Shown here: positions 27,571 to 36,153 of the stretch, piece after piece
Position numbering within the stretch: the first letter of the stretch is position 1
Layout of the letters: every line of letters begins with the position of its first letter
Assembly (NCBI RefSeq): GCF_001625575.1
Contig: NZ_AUXV01000018.1
Span: forward strand, 1 to 64,000
DNA: 64,000 bases
Source: Pseudoalteromonas luteoviolacea S2607
GTDB taxonomy: Bacteria > Pseudomonadota > Gammaproteobacteria > Enterobacterales > Alteromonadaceae
Reading direction: 5' to 3'
Notes under the pieces: model-generated
Database searches by the model: none
What the model was told of the DNA's origin: nothing
The model's input: the letters and a program-made list of their open reading frames with translations, nothing else
Position numbers and translations under genes: made by a program

Positions 27571-30144
27571 ATGTTAATAGTTAACGATAGTATTTTATGT
27601 GACGTTGCGTTTTTATCGTCTGATTTGGAACTTTACACCTCCCGTTTAGAACGTGAGGGGTTAGCCAAAGGTCAGGTTCAGCGACTTTGTAAAAGTGTTA
27701 GAGCATTTCAGCCTTATATATTTCGCAACCTCAGAAATGAAGATATTGAGTATCAAGCGAGCGCGTTTGGCTATGACCAAAGCCCAAGTGTTGCTTCAGT
27801 GTTGTCTCGGCTTGCTAACACATACTTAGAGTGGCAAGGTAGTCACTTTGAAGTGAAACCGCATAAGTTAGAGCAATGGCTGGAGCTTTTATCATTACTT
27901 GATGGGAGTTGGATTATTGCACAGGCCTATAGCGATCTGGCGGCAGACCACGGTGTGAGTACGCAAGATATTCTCAATTGTATAGTGCAATGGCAATGTC
28001 CGCATGCGCTTGCAAATGACCGAGCTGATAAGCGGTTTGCCGACAACCATGCCCATTTGGGGGGACATGGTCACACAGGCCCTTCGCTTTTAAGTTTTTC
28101 GTTATATGGTCAAACGATTCAAGACAAGCGGTGGCCAACAAGACCCGAGTACACCTTGTTTGAAAGTGGTTTATTAAACAAGCTTGAACTGCCAGCATGG
28201 AGCTATCAATTGTCGAGCCGATTAGTTGAGTTTGCCTTCACGCTGGACGAGCAATCGTTAAATGTCGACCTAAACCATTTAACGTTTGATAGCGATAGTG
28301 ATAATGCCTTGTACTTTCTTACAACGAATCAAGCGCGTACCTTATCTCAACAGGCGCTGCTGCAATCGCATTGCAAACCTGTACGCTCAGATATTCGTTG
28401 GTTATTGTACTGCGTTGGTATTTTGAATATTGGTGAGCAAGCACAATCGCTCGTAGAGCGCTTTGTGCGCGTGTCAAATATTCTTCGCAACTACATGATT
28501 GTGTGGGGAACTGGGCTGGGTCAGTTTGTAGAATCATTTGGGTTTTCTGGACGTAAACAAAGGGGCAGCTTACACCAAAATAATGCACGCATAGATGCGC
28601 TTGCCACAGATATCGACCCTAGGACATATCGTGAATTTAGAGTCGCCCCAGGTTTGGTGGTGAATAATGAAGGTGATGTGTCTACCGGCGCGCTACAAAA
28701 GGGTTTGCAAGCAGCTTTAAAGCACGCACTGGCTGAGAACATTCACTTTGTAATCCATTTTTCACGCTCTATAAAGCGCGGTCGCTCAGCCCGTGAGGAT
28801 AAGTTTCAAAAGCAAGTCAGATTGGAGCTAAAGCAACAAGTTGCTGCATTAAAGCAATTTAAAGGCTCTGTTAAGTTTTCTGATGCTGAAGTGCATGCAT
28901 TTGATTTTAAACAGCGTGGTATCACAACTGACAGCATCGACTTGAGAAAAGCAATTCGAGGCTATGATGTTGCGGGTAATGAAAATGAGTTACCGATAGA
29001 AACTTTTGCCCCTGCACTCAGAGCGATGCGCAGTGCAAAGCACGCGAGTATGAGTATGTTTAGCATACGCATTGAAAGGCCTTTTTTAACGGTCCATTCA
29101 GGTGAAGACTACAGCCATTTGCTAAGTGGCCTGCGCGCAATTGATGAAGCAGTGTATTTTTGTGACTTTAAAATGGGTGACAGGCTGGGGCATGGCTTGG
29201 CACTGGGCGTTGACCCAATTGCTTGGGCTGATAGACAAAAAACAGCGTATATAAGCTTGGGAGATCATCTAGATAACTTAGTTTGGTGCTATCAAAAAGC
29301 GTTAGAAGTAACTCAACATGCACCAGAATTTGCAGGTGTTCTACAACTTCTGCAAGACAAAATACACTTTTGGTCAAAGCATTTATACAAGGACACGGAT
29401 CACACCTATACCGTGAGAGACTTTTTTGAAGCGTGGAAATTAAGACGAAATTGCCCAGAGACACATGATCTGGAAGCTTTAAGTGAGTCTTCTCTTGAAA
29501 TTGAGCATTTAAACCCGTTGCATCGAGATTGGCTTATCGACTTTGACCGAGGGTCATCATCGGCTGTCTCTGAAGTTGCTTTTAAACTTTGGAAACAATA
29601 CACCTCTGCTCACATTGTAAAAGGCCATTATTTTGAAAAGCGTGAAAAAACGGTCATTGTGCATTGTGAGCCAAGGCAAGGGGAAGAACCGTTTCGAGTC
29701 GAAGATGGCATATATTATGACTCAGTTTCAAAAGCAGAGTTAAACCTGTTTGAAGCCATTCAAGACATGCAAATGGAAAAGTACGCGGCGCAGGGCATTA
29801 TCATTGAAGCGTGTCCAACTTCTAATATTTATATTGGCCGTTTTGAGCACTATCATGAACACCCTGTGTTTAGATGGGATCCGCCTAATCAATCTTTATT
29901 GGAGAAAGGCCAACAGTACAACCGATTTGGCTTAAGAAAAGGCTCTATTACCGTATGCGTAAATACAGATGACGCAGCACTAATGCCCACAACGATTCAA
30001 AATGAGCATCGAGTTCTTCAAAAAGCTGCGGTTGATCATCATGGTGTGGGGGTCAATAAAGCTGAAGATTGGATAGAAAGAATGCGTCGCAAAGGCCTAG
30101 AAATATTTACCAGTAACCACTTAAATTGGGTCAATGACATCTAG
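27571..30144 (+). CDS. rdrB: RADAR adenosine deaminase RdrB
   Basis: An 857-aa protein of the adenosine deaminase superfamily. Zinc and catalytic landmarks are DNHAHLGGHGH (His 160 and 162), VHSGEDYSH (His 509 and Glu 512), LGHG (540-542) and VNTDDAA (Asp 800-801). The order H-x-H, H-x-GE, GHG, DD matches adenosine deaminases, but the protein is more than twice as long, as RdrB is. RdrB assembles into large shells with RdrA and converts adenosine to inosine in nucleotides or RNA. All catalytic residues are present, so the enzyme should be active. It ends the operon. Confidence 0.9.
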   Translation: MLIVNDSILCDVAFLSSDLELYTSRLEREGLAKGQVQRLCKSVRAFQPYIFRNLRNEDIEYQASAFGYDQSPSVASVLSRLANTYLEWQGSHFEVKPHKLEQWLELLSLLDGSWIIAQAYSDLAADHGVSTQDILNCIVQWQCPHALANDRADKRFADNHAHLGGHGHTGPSLLSFSLYGQTIQDKRWPTRPEYTLFESGLLNKLELPAWSYQLSSRLVEFAFTLDEQSLNVDLNHLTFDSDSDNALYFLTTNQARTLSQQALLQSHCKPVRSDIRWLLYCVGILNIGEQAQSLVERFVRVSNILRNYMIVWGTGLGQFVESFGFSGRKQRGSLHQNNARIDALATDIDPRTYREFRVAPGLVVNNEGDVSTGALQKGLQAALKHALAENIHFVIHFSRSIKRGRSAREDKFQKQVRLELKQQVAALKQFKGSVKFSDAEVHAFDFKQRGITTDSIDLRKAIRGYDVAGNENELPIETFAPALRAMRSAKHASMSMFSIRIERPFLTVHSGEDYSHLLSGLRAIDEAVYFCDFKMGDRLGHGLALGVDPIAWADRQKTAYISLGDHLDNLVWCYQKALEVTQHAPEFAGVLQLLQDKIHFWSKHLYKDTDHTYTVRDFFEAWKLRRNCPETHDLEALSESSLEIEHLNPLHRDWLIDFDRGSSSAVSEVAFKLWKQYTSAHIVKGHYFEKREKTVIVHCEPRQGEEPFRVEDGIYYDSVSKAELNLFEAIQDMQMEKYAAQGIIIEACPTSNIYIGRFEHYHEHPVFRWDPPNQSLLEKGQQYNRFGLRKGSITVCVNTDDAALMPTTIQNEHRVLQKAAVDHHGVGVNKAEDWIERMRRKGLEIFTSNHLNWVNDI

Positions 30145-30456
30145 TTATTGGCCCCAATTCGATTTCTTGCCCCCTTAATTTATGTGCGTAATGACACATC
30201 CTACCGAGATGAATTATTGTGTTTATCGAAGAGTCGTACTGCGACGATTTAAGCCATGGAGTTTTTAGAATCTAAATTATATTGTTATAAATTATAGGTT
30301 TAACCTTAATTTACCCAATTTAACTACAGTTTCACTTTGTTTTTCTTGTCTGGAATACTCGGATATTTTAACAATATTCGAGCAGCTCAAGGAGCGTTGG
30401 CCTGTGCCACGACCCGCTGTAAAACGTTCTTAAAAATTGAATTGCGAGAATAAACA
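30145..30456. other. Intergenic region after RADAR
   Basis: 312 bases with no convincing coding frame. It is AT-rich up to about 30380 and then has a mildly GC-richer part before the DM9 protein gene. No strong terminator was found after rdrB. Confidence 0.4.
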
Positions 30457-31017
30457 ATGAATAAAAGCATACTCCCCCGAATTTGCCTAATGATTGCCTC
30501 GATTGCGGTATGTGGCTCTGCTGTCGCGTACTCTAATCCACATTCATGGGGCGATACTGGTTGGAAAGATCACGATAAAGTTGCATTTAACGATGGCTAT
30601 GGTGTCTACGCTGGTAAGCACGACGCCAATACTTCAGTTTATGTTTGTAGCTATAAAAACTTGCCAGGGAAATTAGTGAACAACAAATGCTATGTCAGTA
30701 AATATGGCTATGAGCTAGGTTCTCACGACTATAAAATACTGCTTACTAAATTTGGCAGCCTAGTATGGGACAGCCGCCTTCATGGCCCTTATGTACACGG
30801 CGTATTTCCGGACCGTATCAGAAACAACGCCGTTATTGGCGGTAACGAAGGATATGACGTGTTTATCTGTAAGGGTCAACATGGCGACCACACAGTGGTC
30901 GGTAAATTTGTGCGTGGTCATGGCTGTTACTACGGTCTAGGTGGACGGGAATTTTTACTAAAAGTCAGTGAAGATAAATTCTCTGTGCTAACCGATAGGC
31001 TAGGTTGGACTCGTTAA
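30457..31017 (+). CDS. Secreted DM9/DUF3421 repeat protein
   Basis: A 186-aa protein with a signal peptide (MIASIAVCGSAVAYS). The mature part has two DM9 (DUF3421) units: one with TSVYVCSYKN, LPGKLVNNKCYVS and YGYE, the other with AVIGGNEGYDVFICKG, VVGKFVRGHGCYYG and GGREF. DM9 proteins are best known in insects, molluscs and fish natterins, where some bind mannose. Bacterial members are usually secreted. The four Cys residues pair naturally within each unit. It is followed by a strong terminator, so it is a single-gene unit. Lectin-like function is an inference. Confidence 0.75.
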   Translation: MNKSILPRICLMIASIAVCGSAVAYSNPHSWGDTGWKDHDKVAFNDGYGVYAGKHDANTSVYVCSYKNLPGKLVNNKCYVSKYGYELGSHDYKILLTKFGSLVWDSRLHGPYVHGVFPDRIRNNAVIGGNEGYDVFICKGQHGDHTVVGKFVRGHGCYYGLGGREFLLKVSEDKFSVLTDRLGWTR

Positions 31018-31055
31018 TATATATTAAGAAATTTAAAAACCGTATCCATATCAAG

Positions 31056-31087
31056 CTCCGCCAGTAACCCCCTGGCGGGGCTTTTTA
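31056..31087 (+). terminator. Rho-independent terminator
   Basis: CTCCGCCAG (from 31056) pairs with CTGGCGGGG (one mismatch) and is followed by CTTTTTAG. It ends the DM9 protein transcript and lies in front of the convergent acetyltransferase gene. Confidence 0.85.
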
Positions 31088-31094
31088 GTGAGGT

Positions 31095-31607
31095 TTATGC
31101 GTCGCTTTCGCAATAAAACCCCTCGTGATAAGTGACATTACAAGCTGGGATGCACTCGCCAAAACTTTGCATTTGAAAGTACTCAGCGGGCACACCTTCA
31201 AGCACCATCCCCAACTCCGCTTTAAAACCAAATCGGGTGTAATAAGAAGGTTCACCCAGTACCACACAACCTTGTGCTTGGTTGGACTGCAAATGCACTA
31301 AAGCTTGGTTGATTAACTTTGACCCAACCTTTTGCCCTTGAAATTCAGGTAACACCGAAACGGGGCCCAGTCCAAACCAGCCACTCATTCCATTTGATAA
31401 TTCAACAGGAGATATTGCAACATGGCCAATAACGCGCCCATCAAGTTCAGCAACCAACGACAGAGTTAAGGCACCTGCTTTACGTAGCGCGTTCACAACA
31501 AAGTGTTCGCATTGGTTTGAATGTTCAGCATTAGCAAAGGCTTGCTTAGTAACAGATTCAATCTCTGCAATGTCGTCATTGCATTCTTTTCGAAAAATAA
31601 TATTCAT
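31095..31607 (-). CDS. GNAT-family N-acetyltransferase (YhbS-like)
   Basis: A 170-aa protein with the GNAT fold. The acetyl-CoA loop is LGPVSVLPEFQGQKVGSKL (motif A, Q-x-x-G-x-G/S), preceded by GHVAISPVE and followed by VVLGEPSYYTRFGF, which is typical of the YhbS-like subgroup. No signal peptide. The substrate is unknown. The gene stands alone, convergent to the DM9 gene. Confidence 0.88.
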   Translation of the reverse strand: MNIIFRKECNDDIAEIESVTKQAFANAEHSNQCEHFVVNALRKAGALTLSLVAELDGRVIGHVAISPVELSNGMSGWFGLGPVSVLPEFQGQKVGSKLINQALVHLQSNQAQGCVVLGEPSYYTRFGFKAELGMVLEGVPAEYFQMQSFGECIPACNVTYHEGFYCESDA

Positions 31608-31903
31608 AGCTTGCTCTCATGATTGTGTCGTGTGAGGTAAGAAGGCGTATCGCCTCAGGATTGGAGGGACTGTAAACTATAAAGTTATAGACAGGTCAAT
31701 GGGTTTAAACTAGCTAAGTTAAATCGCTGGGCTTTAACAATGAGTGCTTGCTGTATTTTGGGCAGCCGAGAATGGCATGATTTATTATAAACAAAAACTA
31801 TAAACTCAATCATTTTTATGGTGGATTATAAATCATATGAGTGGGTGTTACGCTTTATTCCAGAGTTTACTACTTTTACCTAGTAACATGTTTGGAGATC
31901 ATT

Positions 31904-32749
31904 ATGGTTTATGAAAATTACACGACATTTAAGGCTAAACAGAATCAAGCTGTGCTGACAGTTAGCTTTGATTTTGCACCAGTCAACATTCAAGGCATTC
32001 CCATGTTGGATGACCTTAATCGTTTGTCTGAAACGCTCGAGAACGACAAAAGTGTAAAAGTGGTTGTTTTTCAATCTGCCCATCCAGAAATTTTTGTTGC
32101 TCATGCCGATACAAACTTTCTAAAAGATATGTCTACTCAGGCGGTGTCGAGAGAAGAGGTTGAATTACTTTATTTGCAGAAAGTTTTGCAGCGAGTCAGT
32201 GCTTTGCCACAAGCCACCATTGCAAAAGTGGAAGGGTTTGCGCGTGGAGGTGGTCATGAATTTATGCTTGCTTGTGACATGCGTTTTGCTGCTCGTGGTA
32301 AAGCTAAATTTATGCAAATGGAGGTCGGAATGGGAATTTTACCATGTGGTGGTGGTGCATCCCGAATGGCTCGGCAGGTAGGGTTAGGGCGAGCATTGGA
32401 GATCATTTTGAGTGCACGTGATTTTGATGCTGACCAAGCGCAAGCGTATGGCACGATTAACCAAGCACTGGATGCGGATAAAATTGGTCCTTATGTAGAA
32501 GAGTTGGCTAATCGAATCAGTCAATTTCCTGCGGAATCAATAGAAGCCTGCAAGCGCGCTGTATATGCCTCAATTGACACGCCAATTGAAGATGCACTTA
32601 AAGAAGAAGCTTACTGGTTGTATCAATCGATGAGCAAAACACCAGCACAAAAACGTTTTCAGTATGCTGACGATAATGGCGCGCAAAATAGCATGGACAA
32701 TCAGCGCAATTGGGACCAATTAGTGATGGGCATTCAAGACGTAAAATAG
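31904..32749 (+). CDS. Enoyl-CoA hydratase/isomerase family protein
   Basis: A 281-aa protein of the crotonase superfamily. Start 31904 is preferred because GGAG lies eight bases upstream. Landmarks: VVVFQSAHPEIFVAHAD (first oxyanion strand region), AKVEGFARGGGHEFMLACD (crotonase signature), GMGILPCGGGASRMARQVG (second oxyanion region). The second catalytic Glu pair is not clearly placed, so hydratase, isomerase or another crotonase activity is possible. About 170 bases of its 3' end and the following 140 bases are repeated at 33692-34015. Confidence 0.85.
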   Translation: MVYENYTTFKAKQNQAVLTVSFDFAPVNIQGIPMLDDLNRLSETLENDKSVKVVVFQSAHPEIFVAHADTNFLKDMSTQAVSREEVELLYLQKVLQRVSALPQATIAKVEGFARGGGHEFMLACDMRFAARGKAKFMQMEVGMGILPCGGGASRMARQVGLGRALEIILSARDFDADQAQAYGTINQALDADKIGPYVEELANRISQFPAESIEACKRAVYASIDTPIEDALKEEAYWLYQSMSKTPAQKRFQYADDNGAQNSMDNQRNWDQLVMGIQDVK

Positions 32750-32890
32750 TGGCAAACAAAAAGTGCAGCTACTAGCTGCACTTGGGTTATTTACGACATT
32801 GCAAAATGGCGTTTTATATTAGTGTCATAGTTGATATTTATATGTTGTACATCTAGATGTCTCACTACTAAAAACAATAGAGGACCTGTA
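32581..32890. repeat. Left copy of a 310-bp direct repeat
   Basis: The last 169 bases of the enoyl-CoA hydratase gene plus about 140 bases downstream are repeated at 33692-34015. The coding part is almost identical; the part after the hairpin (AAGTGCAGCT / AGCTGCACTT at 32761-32783) has diverged. The two copies flank a lipoprotein gene on the minus strand. Confidence 0.85.
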
Positions 32891-32896
32891 CAGCTG

Positions 32897-33541
32897 TTAT
32901 TCTTTTTTAGCTTTAATTAAAGCGGATTCGGCTTTCAACATATCTGCTTTTGCTCTTACAAGTGCAGCTTCTGCTTCGATTTTCTTTACCGCAACTTTAT
33001 TCTCGTCTAATTTATATTTAGCGGTAAGTTCCTGCTGGATTAATTTAGATGACTTGTCGACTAAGCTATCAAATTTAGTTTTTAGTGTTTGTTTATCAAG
33101 TTGGTTGCTCAAATGCGCCTGACATAGGGCATACCAACCATCTCTAAGCATTTGCAACCCTTGTGTGCGTTCAAATAATTTACCAAAGTTAGTTGTTACA
33201 TCCTTTGTGATATTTGCCTTTGCATTCAAGTTTGCCTTTGCTAAATCTAGCTGTTGCTCTTTATTTAGCCCCTCAACAGCAAAGTTTGTATTTAGATCTG
33301 CGGTTAATTTACTCACTATATTTTCTGCAATATCGGGGGAAGGTTCTGCGCAGAACGTATTTTCTTTTTTATTAACTACCACGACTCGGCGTTCAGCAGT
33401 AGTGGCAATAACTCCAACTCCATTTCTAATAATATTTCCACCAGAAGTTACCTCAATTACAGGGTTCTCTTTTGGAGAGTAAAACATCGAGCTACACCCA
33501 GAGATCAAAATTGAAGATATTACAAGAGGTATGGCTTTCAT
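32897..33541 (-). CDS. Lipoprotein with C-terminal coiled coil
   Basis: A 214-aa protein with a lipobox (ILISGC, Cys at 16). The middle is a helical domain and the last 60 residues are a charged, Ala/Lys/Glu-rich coiled coil (KIEAEAALVRAKADML). I do not recognise the family. It lies between two copies of an enoyl-CoA hydratase 3' end, so it was probably brought in by, or trapped between, a duplication. Confidence 0.7.
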   Translation of the reverse strand: MKAIPLVISSILISGCSSMFYSPKENPVIEVTSGGNIIRNGVGVIATTAERRVVVVNKKENTFCAEPSPDIAENIVSKLTADLNTNFAVEGLNKEQQLDLAKANLNAKANITKDVTTNFGKLFERTQGLQMLRDGWYALCQAHLSNQLDKQTLKTKFDSLVDKSSKLIQQELTAKYKLDENKVAVKKIEAEAALVRAKADMLKAESALIKAKKE

Positions 33542-33691
33542 TGTCTGATCCTTAGTTATTTTAGGTTTTTAAGCCACATTATGTGTGTTTAAATTTTGTG
33601 TCAAGATGTTGCTTTTAAGTTGATAGTATTTAGGGTCGCAGTGAGTGATTTGAGTTAGAACTAGACATAAAACAATACAAAGCCATTACAA

Positions 33692-33860
33692 GCCAATTGA
33701 AGATGCATTTAAAGAAGAAGCTTACTGGTTGTATCAATCAATGAGCAAAACACCAGCACAAAAACGTTTTCAGTATGCTGACGATAATGGCGCGCAAAAT
33801 AGCATGGACAATCAGCGCAATTGGGACCAATTAGTGATGGGCATTCAAGACGTGAAATAG
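33692..33860 (+). pseudogene. 3' fragment of an enoyl-CoA hydratase gene
   Basis: Nearly identical to the last 56 codons of the gene at 31904-32749, including the stop codon, with only a few synonymous or near-synonymous changes. There is no start and no upstream part, so it cannot make the enzyme. Homology with the intact locus continues past the stop to about 34015, but less well conserved. Confidence 0.88.
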
Positions 33861-34128
33861 TCGCAAACAAAAAGTGCAGCTACTAGCTGCACTTGGGCCA
33901 TTCATGACACTGAAAAGCGGCGTTCGTTTTTTAGTGTTTTCGCCATCAATGTGGGTTTTGTATGCTTTACTCTGGACTTTCTTACTATGAAAAATAATAG
34001 AGAAAAACAAGCTGCAATTAATGTTTGGTGTTGGTTTTCACAGATGCAATTACATCGACGTACAGCTTATGATTAATTAACTGTACATTGATGTAACAAG
34101 GCGTGGCAGGGGTTTTAAGAGATAGTAA

Positions 34129-34668
34129 TCACGCCAGTAGCTTAAGTAGTGCGGACTTGTACAGTGCTTTATTATCTAAAATGTTTTCAAATTTTGCGCG
34201 AATAATAAGCCCTTCTATGAATGTCATTATCACCTCGGGTTTGTCTTGTGTTTGATCTGGCTCTTGCCCCATTGCTCGGGACACTAAATTGAGTAACCAA
34301 CGTTTGTGATCTAAAGCGATTCGGCTGATGCTTTCATCTCGATTTTTAAACTCGGCTAGGGCGTTCATAAACATGCACCCTTCAAAATGCGACGTTGAAA
34401 ACCACTCGAAGTGCCAATCTAGAATGGCGCTTAATTTTTCTTGTCGTGTTTCGATCTCACTTATGGCGAGTTCAAGCGAGTCTTGAAATCTTAAGTGTCG
34501 TCTATTTAGTACTGCCTCAACTAGGCCGTTCTTATCACCAAAATGTCTGTAAATCGTTGTTTTTGAAACTTTTGCTTCATCTCTAATCAAATCAACTCCC
34601 ACAGCGGTGTATCCATTTCGATTAAATAGGTCTTCAGCTACGTCCAAAATGTGTTGTTCTACTTTCAT
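34129..34668 (-). CDS. TetR family regulator of the divergent operon
   Basis: A 179-aa protein. The N-terminal helix-turn-helix is clear: GYTAVGVDLIRDEAKVSKTT followed by IYRHFGDKNGLVEAV. The C-terminal part is a ligand-binding domain with HFEGCMFMNALAEF, common in the TetR_C_33-like group. AGGATATTAG precedes the start. Two perfect palindromes in the divergent region are its probable operators, so it likely represses itself and the six-gene operon starting at 34807. Confidence 0.9.
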   Translation of the reverse strand: MKVEQHILDVAEDLFNRNGYTAVGVDLIRDEAKVSKTTIYRHFGDKNGLVEAVLNRRHLRFQDSLELAISEIETRQEKLSAILDWHFEWFSTSHFEGCMFMNALAEFKNRDESISRIALDHKRWLLNLVSRAMGQEPDQTQDKPEVIMTFIEGLIIRAKFENILDNKALYKSALLKLLA

Positions 34669-34700
34669 CTAATATCCTAAAAAATTGCTTGCGCGAAAGT

Positions 34701-34740
34701 GTACAGATCTGTACCTTTCGTGATGTGTACAGATCTGTAC
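34701..34740. promoter_or_regulatory. Two perfect TetR-type operators
   Basis: The 14-bp palindrome GTACAGATCTGTAC occurs twice, at 34701-34714 and 34727-34740, with starts 26 bases apart. Both lie between the divergent TetR gene and the HPP-protein operon. Two identical full sites suggest cooperative binding and tight control in both directions. The assignment to the adjacent TetR protein is inference, but strong by position. Confidence 0.85.
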
Positions 34741-34806
34741 ATTAATGATAGCACATTAACGATGAACTATAACGCCTCGTGACGCATGAGGTGTAGGAGA
34801 AACGCT

Positions 34807-35328
34807 ATGAGGAAATTTTCTGGAGGAGGAGCTTTACCGCCCAAGGTTAAGTTCATTGAGTTACTAAGGGGATTTACTGGAGGGGTTGTTGGAATTTGGG
34901 GGCTTTTCTTTATTTCTAGCTTAACGCAATACCCATTATTAATGGCACCGTTCGGCGCCACCTGTGTAATTTTATTTGCTGCGTCAGCCTCACCCTTAGC
35001 ACAGCCTCGCAATGTCATTGGTGGTCACTTTATTTCTGCGCTAATAGGGCTTGTAGCATTTTTGGTATTTGGAGATGCGCCTTGGGTAATGGCTGTTTCA
35101 GTTGGTTTGGCTATTTCTGCGATGCAGTTTTTTAGGGTTGTTCATCCACCAGCAGGTGCAAACCCAATAGTGATTATTCTTGCCGGAAGTTATCACTTTG
35201 ACTTTCTGATTTTTCCTGTTTTGTTTGGCAGTTTGTTTTTAGTGGGAATTGCTTCACTGATAAACAACATAGGAATTGGGAAGAAGTGGCCTATTTATTG
35301 GTATGGATCTTCAAGCAAGCAGCAGTAA
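34807..35328 (+). CDS. HPP family membrane protein
   Basis: A 173-aa protein with about four helices. The HPP motif is present in FFRVVHPPAGANPIVIILAG, preceded by LLMAPFGATCVILFAASASP and AQPRNVIGGH, both family hallmarks. Start 34807 follows AGGAGA. Some HPP proteins transport nitrite into chloroplasts; bacterial ones have no proven substrate. It is first in the TetR-controlled operon and may be the transporter for the pathway substrate. Confidence 0.88.
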   Translation: MRKFSGGGALPPKVKFIELLRGFTGGVVGIWGLFFISSLTQYPLLMAPFGATCVILFAASASPLAQPRNVIGGHFISALIGLVAFLVFGDAPWVMAVSVGLAISAMQFFRVVHPPAGANPIVIILAGSYHFDFLIFPVLFGSLFLVGIASLINNIGIGKKWPIYWYGSSSKQQ

Positions 35329-35356
35329 GCAAACCTCTTATAAGGAAATAATCGAA

Positions 35357-35746
35357 ATGCCAATTTTAACTGTTACTACCAATCAAACATTATTACCAGC
35401 GATTAAAGAAAAGCTCGCAATATCTTTGAGTGCGCTGACGCAAACTTATCTCGAAAAACGTCCAGAGTTGATCAATGTCGTTATCTATGAAAATAACGGA
35501 GATTGGTACAGTCATGGCAAGCCAAGCGAAGACTTTCAATTTTACTTACAGATTGTCATTACAGAGGGGGCAAATTCCGAATCGCAAAAAGCAGCATGGC
35601 TCAGACACACTTGGCTCTTATTTGAAGAAATTTTTATAAATGTAAATAACCTCCCCAATTACATCAGTATTGAAGAGCAACCCGCAATTAATTGGGGATA
35701 CAACGGACAATCACAAGCATCAAGGCTGAACAAACAAGGAGAATAA
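35357..35746 (+). CDS. Tautomerase family protein
   Basis: A 129-aa protein whose mature N terminus would be Pro-2 (MPILTVTTNQ), the catalytic base of the 4-oxalocrotonate tautomerase superfamily. Start 35357 is preceded by AAGGAAATAATCGAA; a longer in-frame start would hide the proline. It is longer than the 62-aa classical enzymes, like the 128-130 aa cis-CaaD/MSAD-type members. Second gene of the operon, just before the cupin gene (2-base gap). Confidence 0.78.
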   Translation: MPILTVTTNQTLLPAIKEKLAISLSALTQTYLEKRPELINVVIYENNGDWYSHGKPSEDFQFYLQIVITEGANSESQKAAWLRHTWLLFEEIFINVNNLPNYISIEEQPAINWGYNGQSQASRLNKQGE

Positions 35747-35747
35747 A

Positions 35748-36152
35748 ATGAAGTTTAATTCACCACCTGAGACAAATGACCGCATCGTAAAACTCGGTTT
35801 TTCATCTGATATTGAAATCTCTGATGAGATTGAATTTAGTCCGTATCAACGAGGGCTAAGAGAGGGGGTCGATATCGCTGTATTATTTGATGAAACCAAA
35901 GCAAACCCGACCGGAGCAGATTGCGCATTTTTGCGATACGAAGCTGGTGCGTATGTACCAGGGCACGTGCATATGGGGTATGAAACGGTACTTGTACTAC
36001 AGGGTGACTATATTGAAAATGGTCAAACTTTTACACCCGGTTCTTTTATTGTCCGTGCGCCAGGAACCTGCCACAGCATGGCATCAGAAAATGGTTGTTT
36101 GATCTTAGCCTCTAGATATAAGCCGGTTAAGCAGTTGACGGAGAGTACATAG
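35748..36152 (+). CDS. ChrR-like cupin protein
   Basis: A 134-aa single-domain cupin. The metal-binding motif is visible as PGHVHMGYE, with VLQGDYIENGQTF and PGSFIVRAPGTCHSM as the second cupin motif, giving His and Glu ligands. It resembles the anti-sigma ChrR cupin_7 group but has no N-terminal sigma-binding part, so an enzyme or metal-dependent sensor role is more likely. AAGGAG precedes the start and it lies two bases after the tautomerase gene. Confidence 0.78.
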   Translation: MKFNSPPETNDRIVKLGFSSDIEISDEIEFSPYQRGLREGVDIAVLFDETKANPTGADCAFLRYEAGAYVPGHVHMGYETVLVLQGDYIENGQTFTPGSFIVRAPGTCHSMASENGCLILASRYKPVKQLTEST

Positions 36153-36153
36153 C

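Noticed and set aside
32761..32783. Hairpin after the enoyl-CoA hydratase as a rho-independent terminator
   Set aside because: The stem is perfect but no T tract follows on either strand; kept only as part of the duplicated segment.
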